Below, one piece after another: positions 16,205 to 23,736 of a stretch of 64,000 nt of DNA; positions within the stretch are counted from its first letter, which is position 1; each line of letters starts with the position of its first letter. This DNA is from JBPOFY01 sp049889815 (GTDB lineage: Bacteria > Verrucomicrobiota > Verrucomicrobiia > Opitutales > Coraliomargaritaceae). The stretch spans positions 62,001 through 126,000 of the forward strand of contig JBMHCR010000006.1 in the NCBI GenBank assembly GCA_049889815.1, read 5' to 3'. Under the pieces are notes generated by a model that worked only from the letters and a program-made list of their open reading frames with translations, searched no databases and was not told where the DNA came from. The position numbers were made by a program, and so were the translations under genes.

Positions 16205-16882
16205 CTACCCTTCGGCCTCGCCTTTTGCTTTGCTGGGATTTTCCAGTCGCACAGCTTCACCAGTCCTAGGGTCGGCGACCACAGCTCCGCCAGATATGAT
16301 CAGCTTCATACCATCGGCAATGCTCATCTCGAGTTTTCGAACATCGGTCTCTGGTAGCATAAGAAGAAATCCGCTGGTCGGATTTGGCGTTGTTGGCACA
16401 AAAATGTTCAGCACATTTTGATCGGTGATCATTTGTGTTTCGCCTTTTGCCTTTCCGGTTAAGAAACCCAGCACGTAGCAATTTGGGCGTGGATATTCGA
16501 TGAGCACCACTTCTTGAAAGACCGCTTTCTTTTGCTGGCTAAAGGTGTCGACGATCTGCTTTACGGTGCGGTAAACCATGTTGATGAGTGGCACCCGATC
16601 CAAAAGGCGTTCAATGCCTACAAACATGAGCTTGCCGATAAAAAACTTCGAGAAATAGCCGAGCAGAGTGATCAAAATAAGGACAACCACCACCGAGATG
16701 AGTTGGAGCAGAAGTTCTACAGCGGCGACGTTCCTCCATTCGGTGTCTAAATACCAAAAGAAAAAGTTGCTCGCGGGCTTACCTAACTTTTCTAAGAGAA
16801 AATTGACCACGATGGTCGTGACACCTAGAGGTAAGATGACAAAGACGCCGGTGATGAATGCATTTCGAATCGAGCGGAACAT
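16205..16882 (-). CDS. DUF502 family membrane protein
   Basis: A 225-residue membrane protein of the DUF502 family. It begins MFRSIRNAFITGVFVILPLGVTT, with a first membrane segment at residues 9-31 and a second at about 57-80. LLDRVPLINMVYRTVKQIVDTF is the family hallmark, followed by a soluble domain with VPTTPNPTSGFLLMLPE. The family is widespread but has no assigned function in bacteria. It converges on purT (11 bp between stops) and is divergent from the VWA protein. Confidence 0.85.
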   Translation of the reverse strand: MFRSIRNAFITGVFVILPLGVTTIVVNFLLEKLGKPASNFFFWYLDTEWRNVAAVELLLQLISVVVVLILITLLGYFSKFFIGKLMFVGIERLLDRVPLINMVYRTVKQIVDTFSQQKKAVFQEVVLIEYPRPNCYVLGFLTGKAKGETQMITDQNVLNIFVPTTPNPTSGFLLMLPETDVRKLEMSIADGMKLIISGGAVVADPRTGEAVRLENPSKAKGEAEG

Positions 16883-17007
16883 ACTGGGAGCAGTTGATTA
16901 TGATTGAATCGGTTAAACTTGGCGAGTGGTAAAGCTCGGCTAGCGCATTTTAAATCGAATGATTCGGGTTTTGCCTTTGATCGATTTTCTCATAATTTCT
17001 GCCCCCA

Positions 17008-18012
17008 ATGGTCCATCGTGCTCAGGGTGCGTCAAAGCAATTTCGCCGATCGAAAGTTGGTCCGCTTGCTTTGGCCCTTTTGATCCAGGCGGCGATTTTG
17101 TTTGTCGCGGTGTTCGTGGTGGTCTTGATACCAGAATTTAAAGAAGACCCAGAGTTTGTAGCGCGAAAAAAAATTTATCTGCCGCAGAAAGAGTTGGAGC
17201 ATAAAGTCGCGCTGGCGGAGTTCCAGAATGCCGCGAGCTCACCAACGCCGATGGAACGTATCAGCACCGAAGCATTACTGCCTGATTCGATGCCCGCGCT
17301 TCCCGACCTGCCGAAGAGTGAATTCAGTCCGATTGACCGAAATCCCACGGCGCTTCAGTCCAATGCCCTGCTCGGGCAGTCGGGTGTATTGAGCGCGCTG
17401 CAGGGGCTGAAAACAGAATCTTCTTCTGCCTCACTTTTCGGGATTGAGGATCAAGGGAAGCGGATTTTGATCCTCTTTGATAACAGCTCGACCGTTTGGA
17501 ATAAGGCAAGTGCCTCGGGTGTTTCGACGGATGTTTTTGTCAATGAACTTTCGCTTTTGATCGATGGTTTAAATGCGAATACGCTATTCGGGCTCGTGCC
17601 TTTTGCTCGGCAGGTCGGCACCTTTCGGGATTACATGATTGCCGCGGGCGCGCGAAACAAGCAGGCGGCCAAACAATGGGTGCGCGAGAATGTGCGTTCG
17701 TCGCGAAAATCCACTCAGCTAGAATTTGAGGTGAATGGTATTCAGGGCGCCCTGGCAGTTGCCTTTCAAATGGAACCTGAGGTTATTTTTATCGTTTCAG
17801 ACGGCGACTTTCAGCGAACAAAAACAGAGAAGGTTCGTGGTGGGGACGTTCCGTGGGATGATGTTGCCAAGACGATTCGGGACCTCATTCGTGAACATGG
17901 CATCCAGCCGCGTATCCATTTTATAGGATTCAAGGTGGAATCTCAGGCTGCCGATGAGATCGAAAGGATCACCCAGCGTTACAAGGGGCAGTTTAGTGAT
18001 TTTGCTCGTTGA
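17008..18012 (+). CDS. Membrane-anchored von Willebrand factor A-like protein
   Basis: A 334-residue protein with a basic N-terminus, one membrane segment (about residues 19-42, LALALLIQAAILFVAVFVVV) and a linker rich in Pro/Ser to about 145. A VWA-like domain (about 150-330) follows. The metal site is recognisable: ILFDNSSTVW (DxSxT instead of DxSxS), then the conserved Asp in FIVSDGDF. VWA domains bind proteins through a metal ion. The start is the ATG at 17008. Its 3' end overlaps the convergent glycosyltransferase gene by 20 bp. The topology (short cytoplasmic tail, periplasmic domain) recalls TonB-like proteins, but no TonB box or partner adjoins it. Confidence 0.6.
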   Translation: MVHRAQGASKQFRRSKVGPLALALLIQAAILFVAVFVVVLIPEFKEDPEFVARKKIYLPQKELEHKVALAEFQNAASSPTPMERISTEALLPDSMPALPDLPKSEFSPIDRNPTALQSNALLGQSGVLSALQGLKTESSSASLFGIEDQGKRILILFDNSSTVWNKASASGVSTDVFVNELSLLIDGLNANTLFGLVPFARQVGTFRDYMIAAGARNKQAAKQWVRENVRSSRKSTQLEFEVNGIQGALAVAFQMEPEVIFIVSDGDFQRTKTEKVRGGDVPWDDVAKTIRDLIREHGIQPRIHFIGFKVESQAADEIERITQRYKGQFSDFAR

Positions 18013-19129
18013 TTGCTTCTTCCAAGTCTCGAGCAAACTGCGAAACAATGCCTGACCAACCCAATCCTTCGGCCGTCTTTCGTGCAGTATCGCGGATCAC
18101 CGGCCATTTTTCACGTTCCGCCAAGGCTTGGTCCAGAGCACCTTTGAATTCGGAACTATCGTTGTAGGCCGCCAGGTAGCCGCTTGTGCCGTGCTCAATG
18201 TAGCGGCGAGGCGCAGCATAATTGTAGGCGAGTGTGACCAGCCCTGAGGCCATCGCTTCGGTGACTACGTTGCCGAAAGTTTCTGTAATACTAGGGAAAA
18301 CGAATAGATCGGCAGATGCGTAGTGCTTCGCCAGATCTTCGCCTTTTTGCATACCCGCAAAAATATAGTCGGGGTGGGATTTCTCGAGCTTGGCACGCTC
18401 GGGACCATCGCCGACGAATACGCAGGCGACTTTTTCGTATTGCTGTTTGACGCGCTCAAAGGCCTCTGCAGCGAGTGGAATATTTTTCTCTGCAGCTAGC
18501 CTACTTACAAAAATTGCGACGATACCCGTTTCATCGGTGATTCCCCAGCGCTGTCTGAGATCAGTGTCGCGTTTTTGAGGATTGAATAACTCTGTGTCGA
18601 CGCCTCGTCCCAGTAAGCGCGTGCCTGCGATCCCCATGACTTCAAGTTTCTCGATCACGTCCATGGAAGGCGCGAAGGTTCGAAGTGTGCGGTTATGTGT
18701 TTTGCGTAGAAAGCCACGCACCATTTTCTCGAGAACCGGAAGTTTGTAGTGCTTCATATACTCGTGGAAATTGGTGTGAAAGCCGGAAACGATAGGTATC
18801 CCGAGGTCTTCGGCTGCGCGAATGGCCGATTGCCCTAGGGGCCCCTCGGTTCCGGCGTAGATCATGTCTGGTGTTTGTTTGGCCCACAGTTTCTTCAACC
18901 TGCGTCGGCAGGGCAGTCCGAAGCGCAGGCCGTCGTAGCCTGGTAATGGCAGACCTGTGACAATGGTCTCGTTCTCATAGAGCGCATTCTGGGCCTCGGA
19001 ACTTTGGCGGGGGCGAACGATCGTGACACTATGCCCTTGTTTGCGTAGCTCGTTGCTGATTCTATGCAGCGTCATCGCCACCCCGTTGACTTCGGGAGGG
19101 TATGTTTCGGTGACGATGCAAATTTTCAT
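17993..19129 (-). CDS. Glycosyltransferase family 4 (GT-B) protein
   Basis: A 378-residue GT-B glycosyltransferase. The N-terminal domain starts MKICIVTETYPPEVNGVAMTL, typical of GT4 alpha-mannosyl/glucosyl and sulfoquinovosyl-type enzymes. GRGVDTELFNP marks the domain linker (about residues 172-182). The donor-binding E-x7-E motif is SITETFGNVVTEAMASG (about 280-296). Donor and acceptor sugars cannot be told. It is a lone gene, convergent with the VWA gene (20-bp overlap) and divergent from miaA. Confidence 0.85.
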   Translation of the reverse strand: MKICIVTETYPPEVNGVAMTLHRISNELRKQGHSVTIVRPRQSSEAQNALYENETIVTGLPLPGYDGLRFGLPCRRRLKKLWAKQTPDMIYAGTEGPLGQSAIRAAEDLGIPIVSGFHTNFHEYMKHYKLPVLEKMVRGFLRKTHNRTLRTFAPSMDVIEKLEVMGIAGTRLLGRGVDTELFNPQKRDTDLRQRWGITDETGIVAIFVSRLAAEKNIPLAAEAFERVKQQYEKVACVFVGDGPERAKLEKSHPDYIFAGMQKGEDLAKHYASADLFVFPSITETFGNVVTEAMASGLVTLAYNYAAPRRYIEHGTSGYLAAYNDSSEFKGALDQALAEREKWPVIRDTARKTAEGLGWSGIVSQFARDLEEAINEQNH

Positions 19130-19221
19130 GCAGCTGTATCCTTTGTTGCCATGTGTGGAATTGGCAACAGGTTTTCAGGACGAAATGGTGCTTACAAGCT
19201 GAGAAGAGAGGATTGCCCATC

Positions 19222-20109
19222 GTGACACGAATGTTACATATCATTACCGGGCCTACTGCGGTAGGAAAGACTGAAACGGCATTGCGTTATGCCGAGGAGC
19301 ATGGTGCGGAGATCGTTTCATGTGATGCGTCCTTGTTTTATCGAGGAATGGATATCGGCACTGCCAAGCCTTCCAAAGAGGAGATGTCCCGCGTGCCGCA
19401 TCACATGATCGATATCTGCGAGGTCGATCAGCCCTATGATATTGTGCAGTTTGATCGGGAGGTGCGTATGGTGATTGAGTCCATTTCAGCGCGCGGGAAA
19501 GCTGTGGTCGTGACTGGAGGTAGCGGGTTTTATTTGAAAAGTTTCCTATCGCCCGTGATGGATACAGTAGTGGTTCCAGATGAGGTTCGTCAGCAGGTTG
19601 TAGCTATTTATGAAGGTAAGGGTCTTGAGGGTTTATTGTCGAAGTTGAATCAGATAAGCTCCGAAGGTATCGGGAATTTGGATACTAAAAACCCTCGACG
19701 CGTATTGCGAGCGTTGGAACGGTGCATCGCTTCAGGTAAATCATTGGTTCAGTTGCAGTCGGAATTTGCAGCTCAGCCTGAGCCCTACGGAAATTTTGAG
19801 AAGAAGCTGATCTTACTTGAGCGCGATCCCGAGCAATTGCGTGAGCGTGTGAAACTGCGCGCAGAGCAAATGCTTAAGGTTGGTTTGATTGAAGAAGTTG
19901 AAGCTTTAAGGGTTAAGGGCATCGAGCAGAATCTGAGTGCTGCGTCGGCGATCGGCTACCGAGAGACTCTTGCATTTCTAGACGGGGAACTGGGCCGAGA
20001 AGCGCTGCTACCGGCAATCATTCAGAATACGAATCATTTAGTTAAAAAACAACGCACCTGGTTTCGCACTCAGATTCGAGAGCCGGATCAACGTATCCAG
20101 TTTAGCTAG
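19222..20109 (+). CDS. miaA: tRNA dimethylallyltransferase
   Basis: About 295 residues. It adds the dimethylallyl group to A37 of tRNAs reading UNN codons. Seen: the P-loop GPTAVGKTE, YRGMDIGTAKPS, HHMIDI, the TGGSGFYLKSF loop, NPRRVLRALER and the C-terminal AIGYRE and KKQRTWFR. The usual DS-(A/Q) motif is altered (CDASLFY). I prefer the GTG at 19222 because GAGAGGA lies 9 nt upstream; the ATG at 19231 (MLHIITGPT) is the alternative. The much longer ATG at 19153 gives a non-family extension. The gmd-fcl relic follows. Confidence 0.9.
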   Translation: MTRMLHIITGPTAVGKTETALRYAEEHGAEIVSCDASLFYRGMDIGTAKPSKEEMSRVPHHMIDICEVDQPYDIVQFDREVRMVIESISARGKAVVVTGGSGFYLKSFLSPVMDTVVVPDEVRQQVVAIYEGKGLEGLLSKLNQISSEGIGNLDTKNPRRVLRALERCIASGKSLVQLQSEFAAQPEPYGNFEKKLILLERDPEQLRERVKLRAEQMLKVGLIEEVEALRVKGIEQNLSAASAIGYRETLAFLDGELGREALLPAIIQNTNHLVKKQRTWFRTQIREPDQRIQFS

Positions 20110-20237
20110 AAATCCCTCAGAGAATACTATTTTTAATTGCTACTAACTAAACTTAACAAATTTGTCGTCGACATTTATCTGGGGGCACGCGTTCAACGAC
20201 ACCCTTCGGGGCCTCGGCAAAGCATCTGTAACTGATT

Positions 20238-20594
20238 ATGAAAAAAGCACTTATTGCTGGCATTACGGGACAAGATGGCTCCTATCTCGCCGAATTTTTA
20301 TTGGAGAAAGGCTATGAAGTCCATGGTATCAAACGCCGTGCATCATCCCTGAACACCCAACGAATCGACCACATTTATTAGGATCCACACATAGAAAATG
20401 CACGTTTTAACCTGCACTATGGTGATTTAACCGATACCTCGAAGCCTGATGGCACACCTCGTAAGCTTACCAATATTTCCCGAATCAAGGAGACCGGATG
20501 GGAGCCAAAGATTCCGATCGAAGAGGGTGTCCCAATGGCCTATCAATCCTTCCTCGACGAGATGGCCGCAGGTACGCTGCGCGAGCAAATGTAG
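20238..20594 (+). pseudogene. Collapsed gmd-fcl (GDP-fucose pathway) remnant
   Basis: The first 47 codons read as the N-terminus of GDP-mannose 4,6-dehydratase (ALIAGITGQDGSYLAEFL, then HGIKRRASS). A TAG at 20379-20381 stands where the family has a sense codon (HIY-stop-DPH). The gmd-like reading then goes on (FNLHYGDLTDTS) to about 20441. It jumps there, in the same frame, into the C-terminus of GDP-L-fucose synthase (PDGTPRKLTNISRIKETGW ... AYQSFLDEM), ending at 20594. The middle of gmd and most of fcl are thus gone, as from a deletion inside an adjacent gmd-fcl pair. The stop plus the deletion mean it cannot make either enzyme. It shows that an ancestor made GDP-L-fucose. Confidence 0.85.
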
Positions 20595-20663
20595 GGGCGC
20601 ATGTCGACGTGCCTGAGTAAGCAGGAACTAGGTAAGAGCGGGCGCATCAAGTTGCGCCCCTAC
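20589..20663. repeat. Palindromic repeat following the gmd-fcl relic
   Basis: GTAGGGGCGCA (20591-20601) and its exact complement TGCGCCCCTAC (20653-20663) form 11-bp arms around a 51-nt loop. The 14 bases from 20589 (ATGTAGGGGCGCAT) recur at 31017-31030, and the GCGCATxAAGTTG core recurs as well. The repeat supplies the final ATG and TAG of the relic reading frame. Confidence 0.7.
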
Positions 20664-20705
20664 AATCTGCTTCACTTTGTCTGCTGGTATTCTTTTCTTT
20701 AATCG

Positions 20706-21257
20706 ATGTGTAAACGCTGTGAATGGGCAAATGGTTCTGAGATCGAAAAGAAATACCACGATGAAGAGTGGGGCGTTCCCGTTTGGGATGATCGTCTGCT
20801 GTTTGAATCCCTGATCCTCGAGGGTACGCAGGCGGGACTGAGTTGGGTAACGATTCTCAAGAAGCGCGACCGCTATCGTGAAGTTTACGACAACTTCGAT
20901 GCACAAAAGATCGCTGCTTATGATCAGGCCAAAGTCGATGAGTTGCTATCCGATCCTGGCATCGTTCGCAATCGCCTCAAGGTAGTTGCCTCGATAGGCA
21001 ATGCGCAGGCGTTTCTTCGGGTGGTCGAGCGCGAGGGTGCATTTGCCCTGTGGCTTTGGCAGTTTGTCGGTGGCAAACCAATTCAAAACGCATGGTCTGA
21101 CTTCAAGCAGGCTCCTGTATCGACACCCGAATCTGAAGCCATGAGCAAAACACTTAAGAAGGAAGGTTTTAAATTTGTAGGCACCACCATTTGCTACGCC
21201 TTCATGCAAGCGGTTGGTATGGTAAACGATCATTCGACGGATTGTTTCCGTTATTAA
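20706..21257 (+). CDS. tag: DNA-3-methyladenine glycosylase I
   Basis: A 183-residue TagA base-excision enzyme that removes 3-methyladenine from DNA. It starts MCKRCEWANGSE and carries YHDEEWGVP, LEGTQAGLSWVTILKKR (helix-hairpin region) and the C-terminal FMQAVGMVNDH-TDCFRY. The zinc site typical of Tag is present: an N-terminal Cys (Cys2 or Cys5), His18, the His of NDHSTDC and its Cys. The length matches the family (about 187). The gene stands after the relic region and repeat, with its own leader. Confidence 0.95.
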   Translation: MCKRCEWANGSEIEKKYHDEEWGVPVWDDRLLFESLILEGTQAGLSWVTILKKRDRYREVYDNFDAQKIAAYDQAKVDELLSDPGIVRNRLKVVASIGNAQAFLRVVEREGAFALWLWQFVGGKPIQNAWSDFKQAPVSTPESEAMSKTLKKEGFKFVGTTICYAFMQAVGMVNDHSTDCFRY

Positions 21258-21313
21258 GAGTTGGGAAGTCGCAACTATCGCGCAAAAACTGTTGCTAAAA
21301 GCGGATCATTTAG

Positions 21314-21342
21314 CTTGACATCAAGATAAATTGTTGTAGCTT
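21314..21342 (+). promoter_or_regulatory. marR promoter with MarR-type operator
   Basis: TTGACA (21315-21320) with a weak -10 TAGCTT (21337-21342, 16 bp apart) places the start site at about the ATG (21350), so the mRNA may be leaderless. The palindrome CTTGACATCAAG (21314-21325) followed by ATAAA overlaps the -35 box. It matches the element in front of doxX. Confidence 0.6.
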
Positions 21343-21349
21343 GTGTCTT

Positions 21350-21799
21350 ATGGCAAAGATTTACCAGCATTCTGGCCCCCATTTATTTCTTCTCATGTGG
21401 AAAGCGTCTCATGCAGTTATGGGCTATGATCACGCAAGTATCGCCCGATCAGGCTTTGCATCACTATCGGACTTTGCATTGCTTGAGGTTCTTTTACATA
21501 AGGGTGCGTTACCAGTGTCTACTATCGGTGAAAAGATCCTCTTAACCAGCGGTTCAATCACCACAGCCGTTCAGCGCCTGGAAAAGAAGGGGCTCGTTCG
21601 TCGCGAGAAAAGCTTGGAGGACGCACGCATCGTCTTGGTTCATTTGACCGATCCCGGTCGCGAATTGATTGAACACGCTTTTGATGCACACGCTGCCAAT
21701 CTAGATCGGCTCTTTGAGACCTTCGAAGATGCCGAGCGTGAGCAGTTTGCTGCACTCATGCGTAAGGTTGGGCAACGTGCAGAATCGCTATCCGTTTAG
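21350..21799 (+). CDS. MarR-family transcriptional regulator
   Basis: A 149-residue winged-helix regulator. The DNA-binding part is at about residues 45-105: LLHKGALPVSTIGEKI, LTSGSITTAVQRLEKKGLV and the wing RREKSLEDARIVLVHLT. Dimerisation helices lie at both ends. It begins ATG at 21350; a TTG three codons upstream is less likely. It is followed by doxX and pirin genes, and copies of the palindrome CTTGA-ATCAAG lie in its own promoter and in front of doxX, so it very likely represses both. Related MarR-DoxX-pirin sets respond to quinones or other electrophiles in other bacteria, which is inferred here. Confidence 0.9.
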   Translation: MAKIYQHSGPHLFLLMWKASHAVMGYDHASIARSGFASLSDFALLEVLLHKGALPVSTIGEKILLTSGSITTAVQRLEKKGLVRREKSLEDARIVLVHLTDPGRELIEHAFDAHAANLDRLFETFEDAEREQFAALMRKVGQRAESLSV

Positions 21800-21807
21800 G
21801 ATTTAAC

Positions 21808-21832
21808 TATAATACTTGATATCAAGATAAAT
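21808..21832 (+). promoter_or_regulatory. doxX promoter with MarR-type operator
   Basis: A TATAAT -10 box (21808-21813) is followed at once by the perfect palindrome CTTGATATCAAG (21815-21826) and ATAAAT. The palindrome would cover the start site, so a bound MarR dimer would block transcription. The flank ATAAA is also shared with the marR copy. Confidence 0.65.
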
Positions 21833-21858
21833 GAACTAAATAAAACAAAGGAAACCCA

Positions 21859-22299
21859 ATGAACATTAAAGAAACACTCCTCAAAACATCCAATTCATAC
21901 GCATTCCTCCCGCTTCGAATCGGTGTCGGAATCGTCATGTTCGCCCACGGAGCGCAAAAGCTCTTCGGTTGGTTTGGCGGCTACGGCTTGCAGGGCACTG
22001 GGCAGTTCTTTGCCGAGAATCTAGATCTGAAGCCGGGCGTCTTGATGGCAGCTCTAGCAGGCGGCACTGAGTTCTTCGGTGGGTTGCTCCTGTTGGCGGG
22101 TCTTTTTACCCGAGGCGCTGCCGCTGCAATTGCCGTAACCATGGCAGTTGCTATTATCACGGCACATCCAAGTACGCTCTTCGCATCGAACGGTGGTATG
22201 GAATACCCGCTCACATTGTTGCTTGCTAGCCTGGCACTATTAATTGGCGGTGGCGGTGTTTTATCCGTTGATCGGAAGTTAGTAAGCCAAGGCAGCTAA
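21859..22299 (+). CDS. DoxX family membrane protein
   Basis: A 146-residue four-helix membrane protein of the DoxX/SURF4-like family: LRIGVGIVMFAHGAQKLFGWFGGYG (residues 17-41), then helices at about 62-85, 88-105 and 115-137. Good Shine-Dalgarno AAAGGAAA upstream of the ATG at 21859. The function of most DoxX proteins is unproven; they are linked to redox or electrophile stress. It sits between marR and a pirin gene and has a MarR-type operator at its promoter. Confidence 0.9.
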   Translation: MNIKETLLKTSNSYAFLPLRIGVGIVMFAHGAQKLFGWFGGYGLQGTGQFFAENLDLKPGVLMAALAGGTEFFGGLLLLAGLFTRGAAAAIAVTMAVAIITAHPSTLFASNGGMEYPLTLLLASLALLIGGGGVLSVDRKLVSQGS

Positions 22300-22394
22300 T
22301 CGTGCTCGCACCCACGCCGTGGCCTTGCAAAGGATGATCCTCTCACGCACACCCTGGTTTGTTTGAGCCAAAGATCTAGAAAGGAAAATAGAAT

Positions 22395-23111
22395 ATGAAA
22401 AAGCTAATCACGCGCTCTGATGAGCGCATGCATACAAATATCGACTGGCTCAACAGTCGCCATAGCTTCTCCTTCGGCGGGCACTATGATCCCGAGCGTA
22501 TGGGTTTCGGGCCGTTGCGCGTTGTGAATGAAGACATCGTCGCACCCGGAGGAGGCTTCCCGCCCCATCCGCATAGCGATATGGAAATTATCAGTATCGT
22601 CTTTGACGGTCAGTTGGAGCACAAGGACAGTATGGGAAACGGTCGCGTTATCCAGACTGGCGATATTCAATATATGAGTGCCGGCAGTGGTGTGACGCAT
22701 AGTGAGTTCAATCCGTCGCAGGAGAATCCGGTCCACTTCATGCAGATTTGGATACAGCCGAATGCTAAAGGGCTGGAACCACGCTATGCGGATCAACCCT
22801 TGGTTGGTGTCAAAGATGATGAGTGGAGTTCTGTGCTTTCGCCCGATGGTCGAGATGGCTCGATAGCGATTCGTCAAGATGTTGAGCTCCGGACCGTCCG
22901 GCTATCGCCAGGCGCTTCCATTGACCATTCAACTGACACAAAACGGCGTGGTCTTTGGATATTTGTTATCCAAGGCTCGATTAATGTAGATGCTGAACTG
23001 CTCTTCCAGGGGGACTCTCTTGCAATCAATGATACTTCAAGTGTGTCGCTCACCAATAGTGGTGATCAGCCCGCGAAAGTGATGGTGTTTGATCTGCCGC
23101 TATTGGGATAA
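22395..23111 (+). CDS. Pirin family protein (YhhW-like bicupin)
   Basis: A 238-residue bicupin. The N-terminal cupin carries the metal ligands of pirins: the two His of PPHPHSDMEI (about residues 57-59), then GVTHSEFN with His and Glu (about 101-103). SFSFGGHYDPERMGFGPLRV is the usual opening. YhhW-type pirins have quercetinase activity in E. coli, so an oxygenase acting on a phenolic or quinone is possible. AAAGGAAAA lies at good distance before the ATG. Probably co-transcribed with doxX (95 bp apart). Its 3' end overlaps the convergent tmk gene by 12 bp. Confidence 0.9.
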   Translation: MKKLITRSDERMHTNIDWLNSRHSFSFGGHYDPERMGFGPLRVVNEDIVAPGGGFPPHPHSDMEIISIVFDGQLEHKDSMGNGRVIQTGDIQYMSAGSGVTHSEFNPSQENPVHFMQIWIQPNAKGLEPRYADQPLVGVKDDEWSSVLSPDGRDGSIAIRQDVELRTVRLSPGASIDHSTDTKRRGLWIFVIQGSINVDAELLFQGDSLAINDTSSVSLTNSGDQPAKVMVFDLPLLG

Positions 23112-23732
23112 TCGTTCGACGACGGCTTCCCAGATCTGATCCTGCAACGCTTTGACCGATTGGCTGCCGTCTAGGACGAGAAATCGATCCGATTCTCTTT
23201 CAGCGAGTTTGAGGTAGCCGGCTCTGACAGCCTCGAAAAACTCAATGGCCTCTCGTTCCATACGGTCGAGTTCACCGCCGCTGCGCTGGCGAACGCGCTC
23301 GAGTCCAACTTCGGGCGAAAGGTCAATGAGGATGGTGAGGTCGGGGAGGGTGTTGCTGATGGCGAACTGGTTGATACGCTTCACCTCATTGCCGTCGATT
23401 TGACGGGCAACGCCTTGATAGACGGTTGTGGAGTCGAGAAAGCGGTCGCAGAGCACAAATTGTCCAGCAGCGAGTGATGGTCGAATTTTTTCGCGGGTGT
23501 GTTGTGCGCGGCTGGCCGCAAAGAGTAATAGTTCTGCTTCCGGTGACATGCCATCGCCAGCTTCGTCGTGTTGCAGTATAAAGCGCACGGCTTCGCCGAG
23601 GGCGGTGCCGCCGGGTTCGCGTGTTTGCACAACTCCGTGACCTTCTGCTTGAAGGCGTTCGCTCAGCAGTCGAATCTGGGTCGACTTACCGCAGCCTTCG
23701 CCACCCTCGAAAGTTATGAAAAGACCCGCCAC
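23100..23732 (-). CDS. tmk: Thymidylate kinase
   Basis: A 210-residue dTMP kinase. The P-loop FEGGEGCGKST is at residues 7-17, followed by the TMP-binding REPGGTALGEAVR, the DRFLDSTTVYQG motif and LDLSPEVGLERV-like text. I choose GTG at 23732, which makes the usual length; an ATG frame from 23798 would overlap the upstream kinase gene by 62 nt. The start is 4 nt after the PfkB kinase stop, so the two are probably translated together. Confidence 0.9.
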   Translation of the reverse strand: MAGLFITFEGGEGCGKSTQIRLLSERLQAEGHGVVQTREPGGTALGEAVRFILQHDEAGDGMSPEAELLLFAASRAQHTREKIRPSLAAGQFVLCDRFLDSTTVYQGVARQIDGNEVKRINQFAISNTLPDLTILIDLSPEVGLERVRQRSGGELDRMEREAIEFFEAVRAGYLKLAERESDRFLVLDGSQSVKALQDQIWEAVVERLSQ

Positions 23733-23736
23733 GATT

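Noticed and set aside
20238..20594. TAG read-through making a short gmd-fcl fusion protein
   Set aside because: Even with read-through the catalytic core of both enzymes is missing, so a relic is the simpler reading.
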